Source: Paralichthys olivaceus (Eukaryota > Chordata > Actinopteri > Pleuronectiformes > Paralichthyidae). From it: a stretch of DNA of 64,000 nt. The notes beneath the pieces are model-generated. The model did not search any database, was not told the origin of the DNA, and worked only from the letters and a program-made list of their open reading frames with translations. Both the position numbers and the translations under genes were made by a program. Positions 15,101-28,092 of the stretch are shown here, piece after piece. Location: NCBI RefSeq assembly GCF_024713975.1, contig NC_091111.1, forward strand, positions 13,393,001 through 13,457,000, in the 5' to 3' direction. Every line of letters starts with the position of its first letter. The first letter of the stretch is position 1.

Positions 15101-15570
15101 ACTCACAAGTCAAATACTGGCAACACAACAGAAGTGTTTCCAGGGGACACTAAAAACTGATGAACATGTCTGGGAAACTAGACATGTTGGGGCCATGGTT
15201 TGTGACTTAACATTATCTTTGTGCTGATTATTAGCCTGCCAGTTAAAGTAATGTAATGAGTAATTGAGATATTTTTGTTAATCGCAGCCTTTGGTGACAT
15301 TATAGTTGAGGGTTTCATATATTACAGGCTTTCAACAGTTCACAAATATGATTTATGAAACGGTAAACATGATTATGCCAGCACACACTACACACTTTCT
15401 ATGAAATGGATACAAGAGATAAACCTGTATCAGGTAAAATTAGATTAGGCCTCAAAAGCAGAATGTAAATATGGTTTCGACATGCATCTGATCTACACAC
15501 AGCACATATTTACATTTAATTTTCTACACATTCATATTTACACAGTGACACACACACACACACACACACA

Positions 15571-15614
<44 letters not shown>

Positions 15615-17860
15615 TACACAGCAGAGTGCCCACTGACGTCTCATCTCCAGACTACAGATTACTGGTGCAGGATTTACGGTTTTAACCCTGTCACACCCGA
15701 AGAAGACAAATCAATGTCCCTGCAGACACCAGCTCATGCTTATGGCTTTATTTATGTATATCCAAAGACGAGTCGGGTTGGGATGCAATTCTGCCACAGA
15801 GACTGGTATAGGAAGCTGCTATCTATCGTTGGTATTTATCTAAGGTTAAGACAACAGAAAGAAGAATGTAGAAGAAGTGTGGTGTGAAACAATGGAAGTA
15901 TATTGGATATTTTGATATCGAAATCATCAAAAATACAACAAATGTTATCACAATAAGAGAGCGATGTTGAGAGGTGGAAAGAGAGAGCGGCTTGGAGGGA
16001 GGGGAAACAGGTTACACAAGGTCAGGATTTAATGTTCGCACCCACAAGGCAGCAGCTGAGCAGGGAGAGCAGCAGCCGGGGTGAAAGGGAAAACATAAAA
16101 AGGAGGCGCTGATATCTCACCTTCCTACCCTCAAGGAAGTTGAGAGCTGTGCCGATGTTGGCGACCCAGTGGATCCTCTTTATTTTCTTCCCCTGCTCAC
16201 ATGGCTGGAAGGGAAATGGAGAACAATGAAGGTGGAAAGAAAGAAACACAGACACAGAGAGGGGGAAGAAATAGATAGTGTGGATTAAATAAAACAGTGG
16301 TATTGAAAAGTGATTATTTGTATTTGTAAGTATTAAATTTCACACATGTATGGAAATTAAGACCCTAACAAGTACAGTAAAGACACTACCAGTACATGCA
16401 CATAAAGCAAAAGGGAAAAGAGAAAATATAGATTTAGAAATAAAATGAGGAAGGTCCTATCAGACCTGTGTTTAACTATAAACAGCAGGATCAATAGGAC
16501 GCAGAGTGTTTAGACCTTAGGCAATATTGGAAAAGTAAAATCCTCAAGCTGTGTGTGCCTTTGTCTGTGCCGTGTGTGGATTTGTGAACTCTGAACTGTC
16601 CTGGTTAATCTGGGCTTTCCAATCCAATTCAAACATCCTAATAAAGACCGATCGATAAGCATTTCCATGTAATTGCAGCTTGTTTCACATGCCCGCAATA
16701 GGCTCTGTAGCTCTTTTAAGAATCGCCAAGAATGCTTGTGGTGGCAGCACTGACAGAAACAATTTTTAAAAAACACTGACTGAGTTTCAGCTCAATGTGA
16801 TCAAGTCAAAAAAACTTAATTCAGAGAGATCAGAGGATATGAGGAGTTTGGAATCTGTGGGCAGATCACATGCTGAAGAAACGATCACGAGACTCACCAG
16901 CTTCTTTCCAGAGAGGACTTCCAGCAGAGCCAGCAGCATCACGCCATCCTTGATGTCCTCAAACAGGTCTTTCACCACCAGAGGAGGGACACGCTGTGTG
17001 GGAAAACAAATACACCTATAGGCTTTATTTGCAATTATTTTGACCCTGGAGAAAATGTAAATAAAAGCAAAAGTGTAAATGATGTGCAGAGCAGTAAAAC
17101 ATGTAAAAATACAAGTATGTTTTTTGACATTTAAAGATGGAGAGCTTTGGTGCTACAAGAAAACAAAATTCTGCAACTGCTCTAGATAGACATCTATAAT
17201 CCTTTACCTGGGGGTTGACTTTGGTCAGACTAGTTACATATATTCACTGTTTACATAAATGTTGCATGCTATAAACTCCTGGAATGCAAAGCCCTGGGAT
17301 TTAGGTCTTAATAGCTCTTGCAATGTACATGAAACTATGGTGCAAGTCCTCCTCTAAGGACACACTGCATAAATAAACCAGAGTACAATCAATATATTCC
17401 ACTCCCAGACATTAATTCAAACTTGTGAAGCATAGATAAAGAAATCCTGTACATGAGAAATGTTCTTGAAGCCCCGAAAGAGTTTGGCGGTGCCGTGTCT
17501 CACTGACAGAGTTGGCCATAAGCAGAGGCTCAGCAGACTCTGAATGGGGGGGGGCTTCAAATCCTAAAATATGCTGATGATTTCAAACTGTATCCTTCTC
17601 ACTGACTTCATCCCTGACCTGACACAGACTTCCAGACTCGGGGAAATCCACATATCTCTGTTTCTCGCCGACGCCACATCAAGGATTTCTCTTAAAGCGC
17701 AGTCACATGCTGAGGCTGAGGAGAGGTTTAGAGAGGGGGGTGGGGGGGTGCATTCAGATGAGCGGGCCATTCACAGGGAGATTAGCGGCAAAAGGAGTGA
17801 GGGAGAAAGCGAGAAGAGGGGCAGAAGCTGGGGTGTGTGTGCACGAGGGTGTCCATGTTA

Positions 17861-17922
<62 letters not shown>

Positions 17923-20900
17923 TGAGAGAGGCAGAAATGTACAACCCCCAACATATGAGAGAGGGGTATAATCGAGTAGAAAGAGTGGCAGCGAGACAGA
18001 TGATAGAAGGCAGAGAGAGAACGGGACACCAACCTCACATCTTTCAAAATTAATTAGCAAATACAGCAGCTCTCCTCACTAATTCCTCTTCTAATGTCAT
18101 TTCATGGCTCTGGATATTAGAATATTCAGAAAGCACTCGTGGCCCATATCATAGAGTGACAGAGGAAACACTTACAAAGACCCCTTCAAAGGGATGAATT
18201 ATACCACAAGCTAATTGAAGTTAAATTCACCTATTTGTTCATTATAATCCGAGAGCTAATGAGGAAATTTCTGACTAATTACAAAATAAGAAAGTAATAT
18301 CCATTTCCTCTGCTCAGCCACATGAGCTAAAAAAAATAAATCAAGGGCATAATGAGCTAATTGCTTATGACTGTCAGGGTAATAATTGATTGTGAGCAAA
18401 GGAGTTTGGGGATATTGGTTTGTCTCTGCTCTTGTGTTATTCTCTGGTGCACTTGACTCAGTGGATTCCTAAAGATCAACAACATGAAAGACAGAGGGAG
18501 GGGCAGAGGATTGAAGGACTTCATTTTGAATAAGACAATAGATCCAGTTTAAAGGAACAATTGATATTAGAAGCCTATTATCCAAATCTTGTGAAGGTAA
18601 ATTATTGCTATTGGGTGTTGAGGTTGAATGTGATTCTCAGCGTAAAGAGCTTTGTATGGTCATTAAGACATAAGACTATAGAAATGCAGGAAATTCCACT
18701 CATTCCATTGAGGGGGCCATGATTGTTTAAGGCAAATTTCCTGGTTTATCCAATAGATTGAATATTATATTGAATATAACGCCTCAGAGTACAGTTGAAT
18801 TTATTGTGCATGAAGTATGCCATCTACCCCCCCCCCCCCCCGCATACACACACACACACACACACCAACACCACCACCACCACCACCACCACCACCACAA
18901 AAAGAGGGAGTAGTAGGGGGAGCAGGGAGAGTAAACACTGAAAGTGGAGCAGGGAGCTTCACTTTACTGCTGCAGTAATCTCTAAGAACACTTGGTTCAC
19001 TGATTACTGCACTAAAGCTGTTTGCTTGGAAAACGCCTCAGAGACGATGAGACCTCTGCCGTTCACACCGGCCACTTCCTAATTAAGCTTTAACCTTCTC
19101 AGAAAGGATTTGTCAAAATGGAAACTTGGGGTCCGCTCACTAAGCCCCCCCCCTCACCGTCCACCCTCTCACATGTCACTCTTGTGCACTGCCGAGTTCA
19201 ACTTGAAAGCTTGTTATTTACTTGGAAACTGAATTTTTTTTTTAATCGGAGGCAAGCGATGCTGCTGAAAGCATCTGGCCGAAGGACTGCAGTTGAAAGT
19301 GACCCAGCTGACTGACACTGGCACATTCACAGAAATGTGATGCATGTGTGTTGTCCTTATAATTGAGCAATTGGAAATGAAAATTGCAACAAAAGAAAGA
19401 ACCAGCAAAAAAGTAGCAACCTAAAGCTCTCTTACAGTTTTTATCTTCGGTCTGTAACTGGTGACTTAATCTGGTGAACCTCTCAGAGTAATTAGAGCTA
19501 TTAATCTTCTGTATAAATTACTGGCTCCGATACATCCTCTCTCATAGAAACTCTTCTTCAGAGCTCATAAGACTTCTTTTGTTATACCTGTGGAGTGGAA
19601 AAGTGAGGGGGAGGGGAGCGACGGAGAATGGAATCCTTTCGCCGCGTCTCAACTCACCTAACGATTTATCACATACCTTTAGGCACTGTATTAAAGACCT
19701 GTGATAACTGGAGTGGCCTAATCATCTGCATAGCCAAGGGCATCATCCATCCCTCCGAGAGCAAACCAAACCAACTGTTAAAGCTTCTTCCCTCCCTCCA
19801 TCCCTCTGTCTCGCTCTCTCACAGTTTTTTTTTAAGTATCTTTAAATGGCTCTTTGTACACTGTCTATAAATGTCAGTCAAGATGCTGGTTTATCTTTAA
19901 TAGCCTGCAGAACGATATCATCAAGAAATGCATCTCCTTATTACCACGGATCCTCCACACCAACTGAATTGACTTTTGACCCTCTGCTCATCAAAAAGCT
20001 CTCCGCTGTGACGGCCGAGACATTTTTGAAGACAAATACGGGCCAATCACTGTCACTATGGTAACGTCAGGCATCAGGTGAAAGAGTAAGCCGTTTTGCG
20101 ATGGGCGAGGAGGAGAGCAACTTATTTGATCAACTAGGTAGAGAGAGGAGCACGGGGCACAAACATGGTTATCTTTTCTGATGGAACTGTGATGGTATCG
20201 CTAATCTATTGATTAGGGGAATTGGTTCGTTTCAGGGAATTTAAATGGAATTGAAATGACATTTGCAGGATCTTTGTCAAAGTGGGTTATTTGTCTTTGT
20301 GCGACATAGATAGAGCTTTAGTTACAGAACTGTAGTGTTGCTAATATGCTTATTTTCTTTGTTTGCTGAGAGTTAGCTAAGAAAATCGTTTCCCCTTTTT
20401 CTTCTTTAGATAGCTTAGCATTAAAACATAAGAAAATGGGGAAACATTAGCGTGTTTCTGTCCAAATGTAAGAACGTCCACTAAGTAGCAGCACTGAAGC
20501 CCATTATATACATTTTAAAATAAGCAAATATTTTGTAAAAGGTTAAACTAGATTTTTGTGAATCCCTCCGACTTGTCGTCGTCCTCCCCACTTCACTCAA
20601 ACCCTGTCATACTCACTAACCATGAAATAACAAAATCACCCACACTGCTCTACTCTATTGCGTCAAAATGACTTGATAAATAAACTATGTGCTTATCTTA
20701 TCGTTGTATTAAAAATTCAAGGTATTCAGATATCGGGCCATGTGTTATTTTCTGCTGGCACGGCCATGAGACATGATATTTAACGTTACGTCAAGGTTTA
20801 TTCCCCTCAGAGTGCTTTTCAAATGAATTTTCTGCTCCATGTCACCGCGGATCAAGGCCTCCACAGCTGTCATAATCACGCAGGAAACCTTAAGAGGACC

Positions 20901-21368
20901 GTCACAAATTGAACTCAGGCTTAATTGTGTTGCACCATGCCGTATTTGCCTTGTCTACCCTTTCCTGACACACTTTTCAGGCAGTAATTGGTTAACGTGA
21001 GGAGCCTAATCCAGGATAATACAATAATTACACCCATACGTTGGCCCCTCGGCAGCGGCTGCATGGAGTGGGATTGTTTATTGTAAGTTACAGATATTCT
21101 CTTGTCCAGGCTCTTTAAGGAGGTAAATGAATGACAGTCTTTAACTAAAAATGTTATCCTGTGCAATCTAAATGGGCTCATATTGAGATAGAGGGCTTAT
21201 AGATTACTAAATCTTAAATTAGTGACAGCAGCTCGCAGGAAAAAAGATTTACAATGTATTAAATGCTGCAATGTGAAAGTGATAATTAGAGTGAGAGTAA
21301 ATCCTTGCTACAAGCTGTTTGAGATTGGAGGAATAAAAAGGAATATGAAAAGCATGTGAGTGAGAATG

Positions 21369-21425
<57 letters not shown>

Positions 21426-23262
21426 TCTTAGCTGGCACAGTCAGTCCCATGACCAGCTCCACAGTGTGTTTTAGAAATGGAGCAAATGTCACAGCGAGCA
21501 CTGTGGAAGCAGTGATTCAATAGTGGAAAAGCATGGAGATGTGGGAAGTTTTCAATTCATGAACACCAGCACTAGTATTTGTATAAAGGGGCAACACAAT
21601 GGCTGGCAGTGTTGATGGGAATTAACAAAACTCTCTTACCTTTGCCAAGTGGGAATTGATCCATTTCGTGAACGTCCTCTTCTGCACTGCCTCCTGCTCA
21701 TCTGTAAATCAGAGCCCAGAGCATCACTATCAGTCACATGCAACGATAAACAAAGCGGGGGATTAAAAATACAATCTTCCCATTGTGTATTGTTTTTGAG
21801 AGTCGACTGGCTGTGCAGAGCTGGATGGCGACTCTAATTAACTTTGATATTGTTAACTTTCTGTTTTATGTGTCTGAATGCAGCCGCATCAAATCACACC
21901 TTACACTGAAGAAGATATTTGACATTTGAAGATGGCATTTTCACTGGCTGGACTCTAAATGTGGACAGAAAATCCTGCTCTGAGAAATGCGCTTTAGATG
22001 AGAGAAGGGCAGTGGTTCCACGACATGTACCTCTAATGATCTATGTGAGGCTTTTATTCATTTCTGACTGCAGTTCAAGCAGCATTCAATGCTGATGCTA
22101 AATAAAAGCCAACCTAACCCTGATTGAACTTTTAGAGTAGCATATAGGGAAGGACATTGTTTGTGGAGGCTACATGTGCTGCATGAAGTCCTTTAAACAA
22201 ACACAATCAATAGAATAGATGCTGCTCATGCATCAAAAAAAGCCACTTCACTTAAATGAGAACAAGACAATAACCAAGCCTTATCTGTCATGTGTGCACA
22301 GCAAACAATACATGCATATAAACACAAACATTATAGGGATGGTAATGCAACGATTTAGAAGCAACTAGGGCTGTGATGATTCTGTAACAGAGACCAAAAC
22401 CATGATACAAACATTCACCATCAAATATCGCAATACAGGAAGATTGAAAACCAATTTATTGAGCTCTAATTACTTTGTATTGTTGTTGATGTGAGGCGAC
22501 AGTGCTAAACCACCCCACCATCATGCCTTAATCATACAATCATTATCATATTTAAAGTTATAGCAAACATTTATTTTATTTCATTGTCTTCCAACTGCAC
22601 GTGTGAAAAAAAAAAAGGAAACCAAAATGCGTGTTTGGAGAATAATTCCATCATTTCAAACAACTGATGTCCCTGTTGCAATTCATCCTCCCTGAAAACA
22701 AAATTGGACTTCTGTCACAGGTAAATAATTAATTTGCTACTGTCACTCATGTCCCATTATAACATGCACAACACAGATGTGTAGTCTACCTGGGACTCTG
22801 CAGTGACAGTGCTTTTTTTCTGCACCATCTGCCCCACAGAGCAATATCCTTGAGATAAGCAATGAGTTATCAGCAAGAGAGGACGTCTGACACAGAGCTT
22901 TCTTCTACTTAATGAAATATGCTGAAGGTTTGATTACACTCAAGTTGGTTAGTGTGTCACTAGGTGGTGTGTGTGTGTGTGTGCGTGTGTGTGTGTGTGT
23001 GTGGGATAGTGGGTCGTTCATACATAATGCAGATACATTCATGCATAGTCATACGTGCAACTGAGCAGGTCCCCCTTCTATGAATTAATCTTATGATTGG
23101 GTCTGGGAGTAATCAAATATTGATGGGTGGTAATATTGGGTGAGAATGAGAAAGTCTTCGCCTCCTGAATCCAGCAGCAGGGACGTGTGACGGAGAACAT
23201 GTCTGCATGTACGTGATGCCAGCCTCCCAGTCTCAGGGACGAGGTGACTTTGAACTCTGCGC

Positions 23263-23322
<60 letters not shown>

Positions 23323-26300
23323 GCTCACATTCTTTCAATATCACAAAGGGAAACAGCCGTCCTCAGCAGCCAGGCATCGCAGCAGCATTTTACCACACTT
23401 GATTAACTCCTTGGCGAGTGTTGGCCTTTGTAATCGTTAGTTTCATCCGCAGCCCCTGAATTCTCCCTTTGCCCCCCCAGCAGTAAAAGTGACAGAGTGA
23501 AATATCAGAAAAATCTTGTTTTTCAAGTCAGAGGCTGATGAAGGAAAGAAGTACATGCACAAACTCCTTGCAAACAAGCTGGAAAAGAACCATTCTGTTT
23601 ATATTGTGGTATCCTCTAGTCTAATCTAATCTCATCTATCAGACAGTGAGACACGCAGTGGAGCAGGCAGACCAAAAGCTGGATGTGAAATACAGATGTG
23701 CAGGCAGGCACACAACCACAGAGTCAGACAGGGAGATAAGAAATCAAACATTTTGACAGTCTGCCTGCTGTGGCGTGACACATGCAGTGAGCTGCTACTT
23801 CTTTCCTGGATACGCTTTCTTCACCTGCTGTACACACACACACACACACACACAACCACACACACACACACAGTTACACGCACAGATAGACGCATATCCT
23901 GCCAAGGAGGAAACGCCCCCTTTGAATTTTGGCCCAGTTCGCTTAAAACACAACACACCCACTGCCCAAAAAAATCTGCCCCGCAGGGTACACTTGAGGG
24001 AAACTGCACTGCAAAAGGCACACTCCCATACAGTAGGCACGTACGATCCATGCTGCAGTGCCACTCTAAATCAGACACGCACGCACGTACCCTCAACAAA
24101 TGCAAAATTACACACACATTGCACTTTCCTTCTTTTTCCTCACACTCTCTGTCTCTCCGAGTAAAACACACTGTGCCACTCACCGCGGAGGTAGTGGAAG
24201 TACCCCGTCACCAGGTTGAGGGATGTGTTCTTTTTAGGGGACGCTTCGCCTCCTGCTCGTCGTGCCATCTTGTGCCCCAGAATATGCCTCGGTTCCCGCC
24301 AGTTTTCATGGGGACGTTGAGAAGACATCCACGACAACTTCCAGGAGAGGCTACACTTGCCCTTGCTCCTGTCCTTGCTGCCTCTCCCCCCTTTTTTGGA
24401 GGGGAGGGGGGATGTTTTTAAAGGTCTCCCTGGAGCCCTTGGACCTCCCGAGATGACAACGGTGGAACTGTTGCTCAGAGGCAAAGCAGGGAGGAAGGTT
24501 CACCCTCTTGTGCTCCTCTCGTCTTTTACGTCTTTGCTGTCCTCTGTCCTGTCCTGCAGTAACAGGCTGCAGATTCTGTCACACTCAGTGTTTTTTTTCC
24601 TGCCTGTTAAGCAGCTTGGGAGTGTGATGCGAGTGTACGCGTGATGTAAAGACTGTTTGTGTGTGTGTGAGTGTGTGTGTGTCTGTGCGTGAGAGAGAGC
24701 AGTGCTGTGCCGGCTTGTCTCAGCATCAATCTTTCTTGCTTCGTCCCTTTCGCCCTCTCTCTCTCTCTCCTCTCACACACTCTACCTCGGTCTTTCCCTC
24801 CCACGTTCTCTCTCTCTCTTAATTTCTCACTGTAGGCTGCGGGAACAATCCTTCCCTCCACTGGTCAGCCAATCAGAGTGCGTGGGAATGAGTGATGTCA
24901 CAGCAGCCCCATCCTGGTGGGGAGAGGGAGAACTGAGTGGTGGTGGGTGGGTTTAAGGGGACCGTTTAGCAGGTTAGGAGGGGAGGATGTGGAAGCTGTA
25001 CTCTGACAGCGTCACACACACACACGCACGCTCAAACACAGCATCAGGACAGACGTGAAGGAATCTCCTATGTATTGCTGGCACTCTAATACCCCTCCTC
25101 TCTCTCATTCACACAGATGCCATGCAGGGCTAGGAGGCGTGCAGCTTTTATACTTCATCAAGCCTGCAGGGGAGCAGACTATCACTGGCAGTCGTCCTGT
25201 CTGATCTGCTGCTATGCCCTTTTCAAAAAGGATCTCGTACAGTGCACTTGTCTGTTTGTTTTCTCCCCGGGGGAAGAAGAACTGAATACAACAGTATACA
25301 ATAGAGGTACATAGAATGTCTGAGGTGAGGTACAGCATGTATTATACATAGTACATGCAGCAGGTTCTGAGTTTAGTGTTGATATAGTCTGGAACAACAA
25401 AAACATGTGCGAAAACTTGACAGTATTATTCGTCAAAATCGTATCTATTCAGAAATCTCTGTTTACCTGTCTGTATGTGGTTCGCATATCTCAAGAACCT
25501 CAAATCATATCAGTTTCACATTTGGCATGTGTATCGGTAAGGAACCAAGGAAGTGCCATGTTAAATTTGGTGCAATTTGGACACACAATACCCCAGTTCA
25601 GGGTTCTGCGTACTGGTATTGTTAATTAAAGATCGAAAGGGACAATTTAGATCCTGCATAAACTGTAGGAGCTACTATTGGTGATACTAAGAATTAGCTC
25701 AGGAAGAAACCTGTGTTAAAGGGACACAATGAGCCCAATCCCATCCACTGCTGCAGTAAAATTAGAGAAGAAATCTGGTATATATCTTGATTTATGTTTG
25801 ACCTGTTCTCTCTTTTGTTCAGTTTGTCCTTATTTCCTCATACTGTGTAAATAATTTCTCAAACACACACACACACATAAATATACAGGCAGTGCGAGCT
25901 CTGGCAATATTAAAAGCACTGGGCTCCTCTTTGAATCCATATTCAGAGAGTTTCCTGGAAAGCAATATCCATGCAGAGGTCTTATATCAGCCTTAAGGAT
26001 GAAAGGACCATTCATCATTTGTGTGATTTTCTCTTTTGTTCTTTGGGTTCCCCCCATAAGGGATTTTAATTATGAAAGCCATCAATAACCAATGGCAGCT
26101 GTCATCCGCTATCTGTCTGCTGATAATCACAGCGCTGACACTCCTCCCTTTAACAGCCCCAAAACCGGCCGTCACAGTGCCTTCATGAGCCTATTCCACG
26201 GTCCTGCCTTTGAAATGAGCTTCTGTCAGCGTCCACTTTACATTTCTGCACTGTTACTGCGAGTGTGCCTGTGAGTTCAGGTATCATAGATGGACTGATA

Positions 26301-27087
26301 CGAGCCAAAAGAAATACTCATGCAATCCTGTGTTTCATATTTACACATACCTTGCCTGCCTGCCTGCCTTCCTTCAGCAGCTTACAACAGTGGAAAGCAG
26401 AATCCAGTGAGGCATTCACATGGCAAACACTCAGAATCCCTATTCAATAATATTACTGCGAGAAAAGAAAGAAAGAGCCAAACAAAAGAGCGATAATCTT
26501 TTGTTCTTCACACAGTGCGGCTCCGACCACACACTGTCAGAGAGAGCTCCACTTCAGCTCCTGAGTGTGAAGGAACTATCCAAGGTGCTGAAGCTGTCAA
26601 CGAGCATCCTTTACGCTGTCATTCTGAGTTAATACAGTGAATGAATAATGAAACAGCAGAAAATAAAGAGCATTTACAGCCATGGTAAAAGTTTAAATGG
26701 TTTACTGAAATGGAATAAAATGTTGTTGGACGTTTCGGAAAATTCTGCCAAATAGCAGCCGTGGAGCAGACAATGGGAGAAGCGGAACTTCCCTGGAGAG
26801 CAAAACTGTTAGGAAGAAACAACCCCGGGACAAAATCAAAACATGATGGTGAGGATTCTTGGGACTTTATTAGGCTTCACCATGGGAGTTGAAAGAAAGG
26901 GAGGGTGAGCAGGTGCGTACAGACACACACACACACACACAGACGCAGAGTGGGAGAGAGGGAATACTACTACTACTAATACCCTGAATGGAGACTGAGA
27001 ATGAAAATCATTTTCACATTCACTGTACATGCGAGAATAAAGCAACAGACTCCTTCAGGCTGCAGATCTCTGGAGTGTTCCAGTCTA

Positions 27088-27124
<37 letters not shown>

Positions 27125-28037
27125 GAGACGGGGGAAGTGTTGAGGGTTAAAACAGACCTCAGCTGGTCTGGATCCCTTATGGAGCTCCTGGCAACCCTAC
27201 AAAACACCCGATCCCTCTCTGAGGTTGTGGAGGTTGGACGCGGGTCAGGGCCCGGCGCTCACACAGGTATGTCTGCGGGCTGCGGGGCTTTGTGAGAAGA
27301 GGAGGAACAGCCTCTTTTCAGCCATTACAGGAAAAACAAACAGCCTCCTGGAGGGTAAAAAAACGCTGCTTCTGCTCATATCATAATGTATTCACCCTAC
27401 AGATATTTGGGTTTGCTTTCCAAGGAGCCGAGAAGACTGCTTGCTATCTAGTCTTATGTTAATATTGTAGATGCACAGCGCCACCTAGTGGATAAGAGAC
27501 GATTCAATTCAAAGTTCATTTTGTGTTTGGTGTGAAGAAACAATCTACAGAAGAGCCAAAACAAGACAGGACATGACAGGACAGTAAAAATGAAAAAGCT
27601 CGGCATAAGCTCTGCGTTTTAAATTGCAGCCTCCCCGATGACCCGGCTCTGCACTCGAGCATCTCTGATCTCTCTTAATCTATTAATGACTCCACAACTC
27701 ACCAGCCGCGATTATGGTCCCCGAGATACGGACAAGCACTCCTCCTGCAAACTGTTCAAGGTTACACACTCTGCTGTCAGGTAATAATTCAGTAATGCAT
27801 CAATCCAATTATATCATCTTAATATTATTCAAGCTGGAAAGTGGATATTTAAATTCACAGAGCAGGCCAGTATGAATTGCTCAAGGGAGAATCAGAGGCA
27901 GTGTTTTTACCATTCTGCTATCCAAGAGGTTTCACCAAAATGCATCTTCTTCTGCAGCCCAACATTAATGGAGCATGCCTGTTAAAGCTATCGTGCACTA
28001 AAGGGACAGCTTTGTTGTGTGATACCCCGTAATCTCT

Positions 28038-28092
<55 letters not shown>

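Larger units (their letters stand above)
14174..16120 (-). other. syne1 intron upstream of the CH1 microexon
   Basis: A 1.9-kb intron with a compound CA microsatellite (15547-15612) and a probable dispersed-repeat fragment near 14822-14880. Nothing else was recognised. Confidence 0.6.
16994..21639 (-). other. large syne1 intron between the first two CH1 exons
   Basis: 4.6 kb without recognised exons. It contains a GT microsatellite (17865-17921), a poly-C/CA/CAC compound tract (18827-18898), a possible dispersed-repeat remnant (20395-20530), a GT tract (21371-21424), and AT-rich non-repetitive stretches with many TAAT cores (18040-18400 and 20900-21250) that could be conserved regulatory sequence. 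Confidence 0.6.

Noticed and set aside
17754-18060. ORFs of Thr-His or Cys-Val repeats, here and at other CA/GT tracts
   Set aside because: Pure translation of dinucleotide repeats.
24269-24328. Upstream in-frame ATG (24328) as the start of the alternative syne1 exon
   Set aside because: Weak context (T at -3) compared with aagATGg at 24268. Noted as an alternative only.
23696-24421. 241-codon plus-strand ORF over the alternative syne1 exon
   Set aside because: It does not begin with ATG, runs through a CA repeat (Thr-His runs), has no recognisable family and is antisense to a better-supported exon.
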